A stretch of 64,000 nucleotides of DNA from Pseudoalteromonas sp. MSK9-3 (GTDB lineage: Bacteria > Pseudomonadota > Gammaproteobacteria > Enterobacterales > Alteromonadaceae), in contig NZ_MIET01000025.1 in assembly GCF_003590335.1 (NCBI RefSeq), positions 1 to 64,000 of the forward strand, given 5' to 3'. The notes below the pieces were generated by a model that did no database searches, had not been told where the DNA came from, and worked only from the letters and a program-made list of their open reading frames with translations. This document shows positions 54,889 through 64,000 of the stretch, piece after piece. The position numbers and the translations under genes are program-made. Numbering within the stretch: position 1 is the stretch's first letter; every line of letters begins with the position of its first letter.

Positions 54889-55719
54889 ATGTTAATAGCA
54901 TTTCATAAGGAGTTAGAAGTGCATCCACAAGTGGGGTTGGTAAAAGAGTTAGTTCAATCAATTTTTAAACATCAACAATTCTCATGTGCAATATTGGTAT
55001 GTAAAAACCCGAAGCTAATCTCTTTATTATGCTGTGAGTTTGCAAAAACAAAACTTTCAAGCCCTTACCCTGCTGGAACAAATTTATATTATCCAATCGA
55101 CGGTACTAACAAATATAGTAAAGTTAAAATTCAAGAAACTACCGAGATTGGCGGCGACATTTGGTACAAGTTTGCATTAAGACGGGGCAATAACCCAATT
55201 TGTGAACAGTTCAATCGATTAGATGACTTTGACAAAAAAGCAAAGTTAGCAAGAGATCAAGAGGGTACCGATTGGATAGATCGAAATAATGTAGTCGTCG
55301 ATAACATTCAAATGCATTCCGGTACATTTTTTCCCACTATTATTTCTCAATTCAGAAATTTTGAAGAAGCGATTTATGAAGAAATCGAAGGTTCAATGCT
55401 AAAAAGCTTGTTAGGCATTGATAGCCTAGTTGATTTAAAAAGTGCAATAAGGTTCACATCTGAAAGTAAGGTTGATCTTGAACACGATAAAAACCGAGTT
55501 TGGATAAATACAGTCCCAGATCGTATTGATAATAATAATATCGTGCTTCTATCAGCAGCACATAGCAGATTTGTCGAGTTTAAGTCTGAAATAGAAAGCC
55601 TTTTTATCAGAACAGAATCAGCTGAAGTTCTTCAATTTGAGGAATTACCTCAAAACCTAAAAAGCATTGTTGAAATCACTGCGGGAACAAACCCTTTATC
55701 AATTTGGAGGGTTAGATGA
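54889..55719 (+). CDS. Unrecognised defence-locus protein 1
   Basis: A 276-residue cytosolic-looking protein that I do not recognise. The N-terminal part contains a Rossmann-like strand-helix (CAILVCKNPKLISLLCCEF) resembling motif Ia of helicases in pattern only; no Walker A is present. The start is uncertain: ATG 54889 is used, and an in-frame GTG at 54853 is possible, neither with a clear ribosome site. Its stop overlaps the next start (ATGA), so the pair is translationally coupled. Its position before a DrmA/DrmB pair suggests a class-specific DISARM component, possibly the first half of a split DrmE; this is inference. Confidence 0.7.
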   Translation: MLIAFHKELEVHPQVGLVKELVQSIFKHQQFSCAILVCKNPKLISLLCCEFAKTKLSSPYPAGTNLYYPIDGTNKYSKVKIQETTEIGGDIWYKFALRRGNNPICEQFNRLDDFDKKAKLARDQEGTDWIDRNNVVVDNIQMHSGTFFPTIISQFRNFEEAIYEEIEGSMLKSLLGIDSLVDLKSAIRFTSESKVDLEHDKNRVWINTVPDRIDNNNIVLLSAAHSRFVEFKSEIESLFIRTESAEVLQFEELPQNLKSIVEITAGTNPLSIWRVR

Positions 55720-57071
55720 ACCAAGTAGCTAATTTTGCAACTTTTACATCATCGGAACTGGTCAATTTAAATTATTCTTACGAACCAATAACAGAATATA
55801 TAGAGCTTTTGAATTATCTTTATCAAAGCTCAGAAACAGATATACAGAAACATACGTGCAGCAAGTACAAAAACATACTGAATGATTATTTGGGAGGTAG
55901 GGAGCCACAAGAAGAAGAGCTAAAATCGATTCTTGAGAAAAGAAAGCACTTTGGCTCAGATAAAGGTGCGTTTTATGTTGCTGCAAAGAGGCTATATCAG
56001 CTAGTTAAAAGTTACATTGAAGTCAAAGTCGTTCTGCAAAACTGTCTCAACGAGATACTCAACAGCATCAATGGGGATATTGTTATACTTTGCAAAAAGC
56101 CTGATGACCAAGATTTTTTAGGCTCACTTATTTGTGATGCGAATAAGAGTAGGGTCGGTTTTGTTTTCCCAAGGCAATTAAGAAACCATTACATCACTTG
56201 CACGTTAGTAATAATTGCTCCTAGTTACTGGTTCAAAGAATTATTGGCTTACCCGTGTTCCGCTAGCACACTAGTAGTCCAACCGGAGAATTTACCACCT
56301 TCAGTTGTAAAGCATGATATTTTTGATGGTGTCGGCGGGGAAAGTTTATGGACATCTAAAAAGCATAACCCAAGCATCCAAAACCGTAGATTGCTATTGC
56401 CATCCCCTCCCAATTACAAAAGAGAAGAGAAGAAAGAAAATAGCTTATCAGACTTAGTTAATGAGCTTAGCCGTATGCAACCTAGTATCTTTACAAGGGA
56501 AATAAAAAGTGTCACGGGGCAAGTTGCGCTTATTGAAGTTAATCGAAAATATTTAACTGTAGATCAGTATGGTGTATTGAAGCTAAGGCCATTTTTAGAG
56601 GATGATGAGCTAGATGACTGTAAATATATAGTCAATGAAATTGATCACTCCGAAATGTCAGACGATGACGTAAATATGGAGCTTAGGAGGCAAATGGAAT
56701 CATGGAAGGTTCCGTTAAGGGAATATTACCAACCATATGAATTACCGAGGTTATTGACTTCGTTGGGGGCAAAACATGCCAAAGACTACAATATAAATAA
56801 TTGGAAGAAGAAAGATACAATTCGGCCGAAAGATGATGATGATTTCAAAGCATTGTTAAAGTTTGCTGATATCCCTGAAGTTGAATTTCCAGCGTTCTTT
56901 AATTTAGCTAAAGATATTCTAAGCAACTGTATTTCAATTGGACATAAAAAATCAGAGGTTTCTAGAGAAATTATAGCTAAAGAGCTACGTAAGCGCCTGC
57001 AACACCAAGACACTCTACCCTCAAGTTTTAACGTTGGCAAAATTAAAGCTTCAATCTTGGTCGTAGGATAA
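55716..57071 (+). CDS. Unrecognised defence-locus protein 2 (possible DrmE-like part)
   Basis: A 451-residue protein without a recognised catalytic motif. It has an alpha-helical N-terminus, a strand-rich middle with DIVILCKKPDDQDFLGSL and LVIIAPSYWFKELL, and a small beta-barrel-like stretch (VTGQVALIEVNRKYLTVDQY). A helical, charged C-terminus follows (WKVPLREYYQPYELPRLL). It overlaps the upstream gene by four bases. Together the two proteins would be about 730 residues, near the size I recall for DrmE, the unknown-function protein of class 2 DISARM. I could not confirm homology by eye. Confidence 0.7.
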   Translation: MNQVANFATFTSSELVNLNYSYEPITEYIELLNYLYQSSETDIQKHTCSKYKNILNDYLGGREPQEEELKSILEKRKHFGSDKGAFYVAAKRLYQLVKSYIEVKVVLQNCLNEILNSINGDIVILCKKPDDQDFLGSLICDANKSRVGFVFPRQLRNHYITCTLVIIAPSYWFKELLAYPCSASTLVVQPENLPPSVVKHDIFDGVGGESLWTSKKHNPSIQNRRLLLPSPPNYKREEKKENSLSDLVNELSRMQPSIFTREIKSVTGQVALIEVNRKYLTVDQYGVLKLRPFLEDDELDDCKYIVNEIDHSEMSDDDVNMELRRQMESWKVPLREYYQPYELPRLLTSLGAKHAKDYNINNWKKKDTIRPKDDDDFKALLKFADIPEVEFPAFFNLAKDILSNCISIGHKKSEVSREIIAKELRKRLQHQDTLPSSFNVGKIKASILVVG

Positions 57072-57077
57072 AAGCAT

Positions 57078-58790
57078 ATGTCAAATATGATACCGAGAGT
57101 TATCGATATAGATAACCCCAGTGATGGGGAGAAACACTTATTTGAAAGGCTTAGACAAGACCCTGATACCAAAGAGTGGACAGTTTTACATTCACTAAAT
57201 ATAGCCCATCATAAAACTCAAGTTCTAGGTGAAATAGATTTTTTAGTTATCATTCCTGAAGTATGTATTTTTGCTATAGAAGTGAAAGCACATAGATATG
57301 CTAGGTTCGAACAAGGTTTGTGGTATTTAGGTCGCAGTAGTCAAAGCTGTTTAAAAGGCCCTTTTAAACAGGTAAATGACGCAGTTTTTAGTTTGGCAGA
57401 ATATCTAAAGTCAAAAAATACATCATTGTGTAATATTCCTATATTTCCTTTCGTAATATTTACTCATACAGAGCTGATAGCACCAAGTATTGAATGGCAT
57501 TCACGAGAGTTTTGCGGAGTTAGAGAATATAGAAAAACGGCAATTTCAAAACTTTTGTTAAATCGAGCCACTTCATACCGTAAAAAACTAGCTAATACTT
57601 CAACTGTAAGATGGTTTAAATCAACAGACACAAGACCAGCTAAAATTGATATTGAAACGCTAATAAAAGTGATAAGGCCATCCTTGGAAATGCCTACTAG
57701 TTTTGGCTTTTTTCGAGACGAAACCAAAAAGGATCTTTTTGAATTTACCAAGGAACAGTTTGTAGCATTAGATGCGATGGAAGATAACAAAAGGGTCGTT
57801 TTTAACGGTGCTGCTGGTGTTGGAAAGACCATCCTAGCTTTAGAATCAGCAAATAGGGTAATTGTTAGGGGGGAGCGGGTACTTTTCGTATGTAAAAATA
57901 AACATCTAGCTAGTAGTTTACGAAAATTTCATTCAAATATTGATATTTATACAATTACTGAACTTCTAGAGAGGTATGCCAACTCAGAGTTTGTGAAAAA
58001 AAGTGCGAAAGATAGAAACGATTACTGGACTATAGACCTCCCGAACAATGCTTTTGAAGAAATATTAAATAAAGAAATTGTCCCATACAAATATTTAGTG
58101 CTCGATGAGGCTCAAGACATATTGAGTGTTCAAAATTGGTTAGATTGCTTGGAACTGCTGATAGACCAAGGTCTATCCAACGGGCGCTGGAGTTTATTCG
58201 GAGACTTTGAGCTTCAAAATATTTACTCTATGTATGAAATGAATACTTTATTGGATGACTTTCGAAACCGTTGCAATGATTTTTCTATTTATCGCTTAGC
58301 CATAAATTGCAGGAACATTCAGGCAGTCAGTGAACTCAGTTTTTCTTTAGCGAGTATAGAAATTCCTTATAGCCATTTTTTGAGAACAAGTAATCCATTA
58401 TTTGATTCTAAGTATTATTTCTATGCTTCGGATGAACAACAAGTAAATAAAATATCGAGCGTAGTTCAAAAGCTTATTCTGCAAGGTTTTAAAGCTTCAG
58501 AATTAGTCCTTTTATCTAAAGTTTCTGAATCAAAGTCAATCTCTAAACAATACGAAAGCGAACTTAATGTTGTGCCGTTTGGCTTTAGGGAAGATGCAGT
58601 TCAATATACTTCTATTCATAAGTTTAAAGGGTTGGATTCACCCGTAGTTATTTTAACTGACTTTTCTGAAATAGAATCAGAACAGTCGAAGAAACTGTTG
58701 TATGTAGGTGCAAGTAGGGCAACGGAACTAGTGATCTATATGTTTAAAGATGAAGTTAAAACACACTTATTGAAAGGGATCAAAAATTAA
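57078..58790 (+). CDS. NERD nuclease-UvrD-type helicase fusion
   Basis: A 570-residue fusion. Residues 1-190 or so form a NERD (nuclease-related) domain with the PD-(D/E)xK-like GEIDFLVI (D54) and IEVKAHR (E68, K70). Residues 215-570 form a superfamily 1 helicase. Walker A is GAAGVGKT (244-251) and Walker B LVLDEAQD (343-347). Motif V is YTSIHKFKGLDSPVV and motif VI is LLYVGASRATELV. It probably unwinds and cuts DNA. It sits six bases after the preceding gene and two before drmA, so it is part of one operon. NERD helicases are not part of the canonical DISARM set. Confidence 0.9.
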   Translation: MSNMIPRVIDIDNPSDGEKHLFERLRQDPDTKEWTVLHSLNIAHHKTQVLGEIDFLVIIPEVCIFAIEVKAHRYARFEQGLWYLGRSSQSCLKGPFKQVNDAVFSLAEYLKSKNTSLCNIPIFPFVIFTHTELIAPSIEWHSREFCGVREYRKTAISKLLLNRATSYRKKLANTSTVRWFKSTDTRPAKIDIETLIKVIRPSLEMPTSFGFFRDETKKDLFEFTKEQFVALDAMEDNKRVVFNGAAGVGKTILALESANRVIVRGERVLFVCKNKHLASSLRKFHSNIDIYTITELLERYANSEFVKKSAKDRNDYWTIDLPNNAFEEILNKEIVPYKYLVLDEAQDILSVQNWLDCLELLIDQGLSNGRWSLFGDFELQNIYSMYEMNTLLDDFRNRCNDFSIYRLAINCRNIQAVSELSFSLASIEIPYSHFLRTSNPLFDSKYYFYASDEQQVNKISSVVQKLILQGFKASELVLLSKVSESKSISKQYESELNVVPFGFREDAVQYTSIHKFKGLDSPVVILTDFSEIESEQSKKLLYVGASRATELVIYMFKDEVKTHLLKGIKN

Positions 58791-58792
58791 AA

Positions 58793-61700
58793 ATGAAAGG
58801 TGCAGAAGTTAGAGACAATATAATCTTTGGAACTTTGTCTGAAGAACTTGTTGGGCCTTGTGCCTATGGAGAAAAGTTTAAATGGCAAGACGGAAAGGTT
58901 AAGAAGAAACAAATTAATATTCCTTTGATGTCTGACGACGATGGAGAAGAAATACTAAAAACGTATCCAATACAACGATATGGAGTTGGTGTACTATACC
59001 CATTGGAAGAGCTTGAAGCCATGCCAACTGAAGCAAACACTGTGGAAAGCATTAAACCTCTTAGCCAATCTGAACATGAAGCTATTAAGCCACCTTCACT
59101 TTCAAAACAGACTATCTTAAATACAAATGATGATAAAGATGACTTTGATGTCTCTTTAGCTAATTCGAGAGCACCGAGTAGTATGGGGTTATCATTTGTA
59201 GTGAATGAAGAGGAGCCAATTAAGTTAAAGATTTCTATTAAAGGAGCTTTTTATGAGGACTTCAAGGTTCAAAGTGACGAAGGACATATATTCAATTGGT
59301 GGAAAAGAAAGCCTGTGTCCACGGACTTTGAATATACTCTTGCATCAGATAGAAGTAAGATCAGTATTGCTTTAAAAGAAACTTCTACTGAACCAAACTT
59401 TTCAGAAATTCATGTAGAAGGGGTTATTCGCCGTTACGGTGATTACAGAATCGTTACACTAGTATTAGTTAACCGCTCAACTGATATTTCGAGCTATTTA
59501 GAGAGAAATAAACGGTCTTTGTTTCAAGCGCAGTTATCGGTGGAAACTAAAACATTAGATGGAGCATCTACTGATAATATACTGCCTTATCAGAGTGCTG
59601 CATTAGACCTTTTCTCTGAAAACTTGGAAGAAGACGAACTAAGTAATCAGTTACTTTATCGTATTACGCCATCCTTCGCCAAAGGTCACGGGGTTGCAGC
59701 TGACTGGAATTTATCTCCATATGAAGCCAAGGAGTCGGTTTCTAGTGTCTGGACAGAATCATTACCCTCATTTGAAACTCCTAGTATCACAGCAGAAATT
59801 AAGAATGAGGATGAGACCTTAACCATTTCTATGAAGGAGCTGTCAGAATTATCAACTGGGAGCCTTGGAGAGTTTCAGCTAAAGCAGTTGATTGATTGGT
59901 ACGAGAGGTGGATTGGTAAACTAGTCGAAGAAAAACAGTCTATTACATCAGGAAATCAGGAGCATACGAAACTGCTCATTGAGCAAGCTGATAAACACAT
60001 ATCAAAATGTCGAGAAGCTCATATTCGAATGTCAGAGGGCTTAAAAGTCTTACAGACTAACAGCCAAGCTAAAAAAGCATTTAAACTTGCTAATTTAGCA
60101 ATGTTAAATCAACAAAAAAGAGCACCTAAGAAAATCAGAAAGGCTTCATTAGAGGAAGGTACACTCAAGTTTGACAGTGAGTTTAGCGAGAATTCTTCCG
60201 CTAAAGGTATTTGGAGACCATTTCAGATTGGATTTTTGTTGATGTGTGTTAGTGGCGCAGTTAACCCAGAACATTTAGATCATGAATTGGTTGACTTGAT
60301 ATGGTTTCCAACTGGCGGCGGTAAAACGGAAGCTTATCTTGGTTTAGCAGCTTTTACTTTGTTATACAACAGACTGGAGTATGGAGAAAAAGCAGAAAGT
60401 GTTCAGGTATTAATGCGGTACACCTTGCGATTGTTGACTGCACAACAACTGCAACGCGCGTCTACACTAATATGTTGTTTAGAGGTCATTCGCAGAGAAC
60501 ACAAGATACCTGGTGGACAATTTGGAATTGGGCTTTGGGTAGGAAGTAAAAATACTCCTAATAAGAGAGCTGTTGCAAAGGCAAAGTTATCAAAGATTAA
60601 ATCAGACTTAAATAAAGGTGAAATAGAAAACCCATTCTTACTGGATCGCTGCCCCCATTGCGCCGCTCAGCTTGGAGTAGCGGGAGAAGATAAAAAGATA
60701 CTATTAGGTTACAAGGCATACAAAGGAACTGTGAAGTTTCATTGTGAAGATAAAAAGTGTGACTTTCATAATGAAATCCCTGTTTATTTAGTTGACGAAG
60801 ATATATACGACAAGAAGCCTTCCTTAGTTATTGGCACAGTGGACAAATTCGCAATGCTCGCTTGGGAGCCTAAAATTAGAAGTTTATTCGGCATAGACCA
60901 AGAAGGTGAAAGAAGTAAATTACCTCCTCAACTGATAATCCAAGATGAACTTCACCTGATTACTGGTCCTCTTGGAACAATGGTTGGATTATATGAGCCG
61001 TTAATTGAAGAGCTATGCTCTTATACCGACGACAATGGCAAATACATAAAGCCTAAAATTGTTTGTGCAACTGCAACAACAAAAGGTTATAAAGAGCAAG
61101 TTCAGTCAATATATGGTAGGAGTAGGACAGACATATTTCCTCCTCCTGGACTTACATCTGAAGACTCATTTTTTGCAAGGTATGAGAGAGACGAGTCGGA
61201 TAAACTGAAACCCGGAAGAAAATATGTCGGAGTTTGTGCTCCGGGACTAGGTTCAGTTTTAACCACTCAGGTGCGAACTCATTCTGCTCTGTTGTTCTCT
61301 TCAAATCGAGTGGAACTTGAGAATAGAGATCCTTGGGTTACTTTATTGAGCTTTTATAACAGTATTAGGGAGCTTGGTGGTGCCTTAACTTTATTTCAAG
61401 CTGATATCATCAGCTATTTATTAGAGCTTAAACGTAGATACCCTTCTTTTCTATTACCTCGATTTTTAAATGGAGGAATGGAATTAACTAGCCGATTGAA
61501 AGATGACGAAATTCCCGCTGCTATTGCTTTACTTGAACGAAGTTTGAGTACATCTCTTTTAAAACCAAGTGATAAGTTCCATGCAGCTATTATTGAAGAG
61601 ACTAAAAGGCTAGTTAATAAGCACCAAGAGATTAAAGAGCCAGGGGACAAACTTCTTACGTGTTTAACGATGAAAGGGGCGCTGTCTGTAGAAGATTATA

Positions 61701-62497
61701 TTCTGGTTGATGAACTAAAAGCTGCTTGCAAAGCTAATGATATTAAATACCCCAATCAAATAAGCTTACTTATCAATTTACTTAGTGGGAGGGAAATTAC
61801 TCCATACTGTTTAGCATCGAGTATTATTGAAGTTGGGGTCGATATAGATAGGTTGTCATTAATGTCTATAGTAGGTCAGCCTAAAACAACTGCACAATAT
61901 ATCCAAGTATCTGGCCGCGTAGGGAGAAGAGCAGACGAACGACCTGGATTGGTAACAACCATTTTTAATAATGCTAAGCCAAGAGATAAGTCTCATTATG
62001 AGGACTTTAGGGCTTATCATCAAAAGCTATATGCTCAAGTAGAACCTTCTTCTGTCACACCATATTCAAGGCCATCTATTGAGAGAGGCTTTGCTGCGCT
62101 TATGATTGCCTATGCTAGACAATTTTCTCCAATTGATACATTACCTAAAGACATTGATATTAAAATTTTTGATGGTTGGTTTAATAAGCTGCTAGAGCTT
62201 CGTGAAGAGGCAATTAAAGAGCATGAAAGACAAGATTTACATAGGTTTTACGAAAGAAAGTTTAAACACAGTTGGGGAATTCGTTCTGCCAAGTCAGATT
62301 CGTGGGGCAATTTACAACCAGATGTAGAACCAAGTGAGAGTGAAATAATGTGCCAGTTTGGTGCTACTGGGAAAAAGCAGCATCAATTAGCGTGCCCTAC
62401 AAGTATGAGGAATGTAGATGGTGAATCTGTCGTGTGGATAAGTCCTGAAGCATATTTAGAACCAGAGCTTGATTCTTGGGATGACGATGAATGGTAA
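58793..62497 (+). CDS. drmA: DISARM-type helicase DrmA
   Basis: A 1234-residue SF2 helicase with DrmA hallmarks. Motif I is WFPTGGGKTEAYLG (near residue 507), followed by LMRYTLRLLTAQQLQRA. A CxxC/CxxxxC zinc-binding insertion lies near 618-655 (CPHCAAQL, CEDKKC). Motif II is IIQDELHLITGPLGT (near 717), motif III CATATTKGY, motif V ASSIIEVGVDID and motif VI YIQVSGRVGRRADE (near 1040). DrmA with DrmB forms the core DNA-binding complex of DISARM, which blocks phage DNA. It lies two bases after the NERD helicase gene and 10 before drmB. A related group is the DruE-type helicases, but the separate DUF1998 gene favours DrmA. Confidence 0.9.
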   Translation: MKGAEVRDNIIFGTLSEELVGPCAYGEKFKWQDGKVKKKQINIPLMSDDDGEEILKTYPIQRYGVGVLYPLEELEAMPTEANTVESIKPLSQSEHEAIKPPSLSKQTILNTNDDKDDFDVSLANSRAPSSMGLSFVVNEEEPIKLKISIKGAFYEDFKVQSDEGHIFNWWKRKPVSTDFEYTLASDRSKISIALKETSTEPNFSEIHVEGVIRRYGDYRIVTLVLVNRSTDISSYLERNKRSLFQAQLSVETKTLDGASTDNILPYQSAALDLFSENLEEDELSNQLLYRITPSFAKGHGVAADWNLSPYEAKESVSSVWTESLPSFETPSITAEIKNEDETLTISMKELSELSTGSLGEFQLKQLIDWYERWIGKLVEEKQSITSGNQEHTKLLIEQADKHISKCREAHIRMSEGLKVLQTNSQAKKAFKLANLAMLNQQKRAPKKIRKASLEEGTLKFDSEFSENSSAKGIWRPFQIGFLLMCVSGAVNPEHLDHELVDLIWFPTGGGKTEAYLGLAAFTLLYNRLEYGEKAESVQVLMRYTLRLLTAQQLQRASTLICCLEVIRREHKIPGGQFGIGLWVGSKNTPNKRAVAKAKLSKIKSDLNKGEIENPFLLDRCPHCAAQLGVAGEDKKILLGYKAYKGTVKFHCEDKKCDFHNEIPVYLVDEDIYDKKPSLVIGTVDKFAMLAWEPKIRSLFGIDQEGERSKLPPQLIIQDELHLITGPLGTMVGLYEPLIEELCSYTDDNGKYIKPKIVCATATTKGYKEQVQSIYGRSRTDIFPPPGLTSEDSFFARYERDESDKLKPGRKYVGVCAPGLGSVLTTQVRTHSALLFSSNRVELENRDPWVTLLSFYNSIRELGGALTLFQADIISYLLELKRRYPSFLLPRFLNGGMELTSRLKDDEIPAAIALLERSLSTSLLKPSDKFHAAIIEETKRLVNKHQEIKEPGDKLLTCLTMKGALSVEDYILVDELKAACKANDIKYPNQISLLINLLSGREITPYCLASSIIEVGVDIDRLSLMSIVGQPKTTAQYIQVSGRVGRRADERPGLVTTIFNNAKPRDKSHYEDFRAYHQKLYAQVEPSSVTPYSRPSIERGFAALMIAYARQFSPIDTLPKDIDIKIFDGWFNKLLELREEAIKEHERQDLHRFYERKFKHSWGIRSAKSDSWGNLQPDVEPSESEIMCQFGATGKKQHQLACPTSMRNVDGESVVWISPEAYLEPELDSWDDDEW

Positions 62498-62507
62498 GGA
62501 GTAATTA

Positions 62508-64000
62508 GTGGGAAATAGAAGCAAAGTTAAAACAAGAAAAGGGCAACTAATCCACACATTTGGAACAGGAGCCATGCAGGTCAATAAAAACGGAATATCT
62601 ATGATTACCTGTGGTCTAGATCACTGGTTTGAAGATGATCAAGGAGCTGAATTGTCCGCGGTAGGAAAATTTGTTCGAACTGATAAGCGTTTACAAAAGA
62701 AATTAGATGTAGAATCCTTCAGGGTTCCACCTGACTTTAAAGTAACAGAGGATGGGTTTACTCGAAAAGTACCAATACCTGCCAAGAGATTTCCATTATG
62801 GAGAGTATGCAGTAACACTAGGTGTCAGAAATTACAAAAAGGAGCAAATGAGGCAAATGATGAATCTAAAATTTTCTGTACCAGTTGTGGCGCACCAACT
62901 TATCAATCTCGATTTATAACAATATGCTCCGAGGGTCATATTGATGACTTTCCTTGGTTTGACTGGTTAAATCACCACTCTGACGGTCAATGTAGTGAAT
63001 CTGATGGGTGTCATTTGAAATTGGAAGGTACGGGAAGCTCTTCAGTATCCAATATTAGAGTAAGATGTATAGATTGTAACAAGTCAGCTTCACTTAAAGG
63101 AATTTTCTATTCTGGATTCGATGATAATGGTAAACCTGAAAGTGCTTTCTCTAAAGCTAAGATAGGTTGTAAGTCAAATAAGCCTTGGCTTGGTGAAACA
63201 AATAGTGGTGGTTGTTCAAGCCCGATTGTTGCAGCTCTAAGACAATCGACAAATGTTTATTTCTCTAAAACACATTCTTCAATTTATATCCCTCAGGAGT
63301 TAGAAGGAATCGCTAGTGGTATCGCAGCAGCGTATTCACAACTTAGTGATCCACAAAAAGCAATGATACAAGGTGCAGCTGACAATGAAACTAAGGCTTT
63401 ATTGTTATCGATGGCCCTGAACGAGGAGTATAGCCTTAGCAATATAAAACTGTTCATTGAGCAAGATTGTGACATAGCTGATTTAGAGGAACTCACCGAA
63501 GAAGAGTTTAGACATGAAGAGCGAGGTTTTTTCTTAAACAAAACGACTTCGGAAGAGTTGTCATCCAAGCCACAAAACATCAATGATTATCAGGATTGGT
63601 TTAGAGAGTTTTTCGCTAGCGTCTCTTTAATTGATAAATTGACAATCACTCAAGCAATGTACGGCTTTGATCGTTTAACTCCTAGCAATAGTAAATCAAT
63701 TGATGAATACAAGAGTATGCTTTGGGCTGACGAAACCAAAATTTCAACATGGTTGCCCGCTGTGCAGAATCATGGAGAAGGTATATATATAGAGTTCAGC
63801 GCTGACAAAATTAATAAATGGGCTGAAGAGTATGCGAAGTGTAATGCCTATAAGTCTTTAAATGAGAAAAAAGAAGAAAATGCTTTTCTTGATTCATTTG
63901 GGCCACTTAGTCCTCAATTTCTGTTAATACATAGTTTTTCTCATATATTAATCAATAGACTCATCCATGAAAGTGGCTACAGTTCGGCGGCCTTAAGAGA
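62508..64000 (+). CDS. drmB: DISARM protein DrmB (DUF1998), 3' end outside window
   Basis: The frame opens at GTG 62508 behind AAGGAG and stays open to the window edge (about 497 codons). It shows the DrmB pattern: KGQLIHTFGTGAM at the start, VESFRVPPDF, ARF(P)LWRVC-type RFPLWRVCSNTRC, FCTSCGAPTYQSRFITICSE, GHIDDFPWFDWL, and near the edge LIHSFSHILINRLIHESGY from the DUF1998 domain. Cys pairs suggest zinc binding. With DrmA it forms the DISARM core; drmC (phospholipase D-like) and a methylase may lie beyond the edge. Confidence 0.92.
   Translation, partial: MGNRSKVKTRKGQLIHTFGTGAMQVNKNGISMITCGLDHWFEDDQGAELSAVGKFVRTDKRLQKKLDVESFRVPPDFKVTEDGFTRKVPIPAKRFPLWRVCSNTRCQKLQKGANEANDESKIFCTSCGAPTYQSRFITICSEGHIDDFPWFDWLNHHSDGQCSESDGCHLKLEGTGSSSVSNIRVRCIDCNKSASLKGIFYSGFDDNGKPESAFSKAKIGCKSNKPWLGETNSGGCSSPIVAALRQSTNVYFSKTHSSIYIPQELEGIASGIAAAYSQLSDPQKAMIQGAADNETKALLLSMALNEEYSLSNIKLFIEQDCDIADLEELTEEEFRHEERGFFLNKTTSEELSSKPQNINDYQDWFREFFASVSLIDKLTITQAMYGFDRLTPSNSKSIDEYKSMLWADETKISTWLPAVQNHGEGIYIEFSADKINKWAEEYAKCNAYKSLNEKKEENAFLDSFGPLSPQFLLIHSFSHILINRLIHESGYSSAALR

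Noticed and set aside
58793-62497. Druantia DruE helicase as the identity of the large helicase
   Set aside because: DruE proteins are much longer and carry DUF1998 in the same chain; here DUF1998 is in a separate gene directly downstream, as in DISARM.
63293-63583. Minus-strand 96-codon frame near the window end
   Set aside because: It is a shadow inside the drmB reading frame, which runs open from 62508 to the edge.

Overview
The window looks like chromosomal DNA of a marine gammaproteobacterium of the Alteromonadales, most like Pseudoalteromonas. The support is the moderately low G+C, the abundance of TonB-dependent receptors, the TonB2-type transducer operon headed by a DUF3450 protein, and the housekeeping blocks dapB-carAB-greA and apt-dnaX-ybaB. 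This is an inference from gene content; no rRNA or tRNA gene was seen.

Layout. 1-190 is the tail of an IS3-family element. 540-4000 holds a YdjM-like membrane protein and a two-gene unit (Maf/DUF115 glycosyltransferase plus a secreted protein). 4383-9212 holds a TonB receptor, a Tsx/OmpK porin and an NhaC antiporter. 9465-10403 is an orphan IucB-like acetyltransferase. 10808-16711 is dapB, carA, carB and greA. 17406-22520 is a DUF885 metallopeptidase, a PepSY/DUF2271/DUF4198 operon and a secreted phosphoesterase-like protein. 22634-31766 holds a large TonB receptor divergent from a ToxR-type sensor with a beta-propeller, an S15-like hydrolase and an Ig-sulfatase lipoprotein. 31828-39020 is metabolic: sdaA, nudL, pabB, class I fumarase, leucine dehydrogenase and a CAT-like acetyltransferase. 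39431-44401 is a six-gene TonB2 energy-transduction operon, followed by a DUF885-like protein that lacks the catalytic core, a DksA/TraR zinc finger protein and dusC. 46970-49085 is a RiPP locus of the HvfABC/bufferin type. 49450-52668 is apt, dnaX (with a complete -1 frameshift signal) and ybaB.

From about 52.7 kb to the window end the content changes to an integrated island. A C-terminal fragment of a tyrosine integrase is cut by an IS3-family element whose transposase has lost its catalytic Glu. Then comes a five-gene co-directional defence locus: two unrecognised proteins, a NERD nuclease-UvrD helicase fusion, a DrmA-type helicase and a DrmB (DUF1998) protein running off the edge. This is a DISARM-related system with non-standard front genes and no methylase in view. 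The recR gene that normally follows ybaB is not present, so the island probably split that pair.

The two most interesting systems are the repeat-expanded HvfA-like precursor (14 EGKC motifs in 51-bp tandem repeats) with its MNIO enzyme and partner, and the DISARM-like island.
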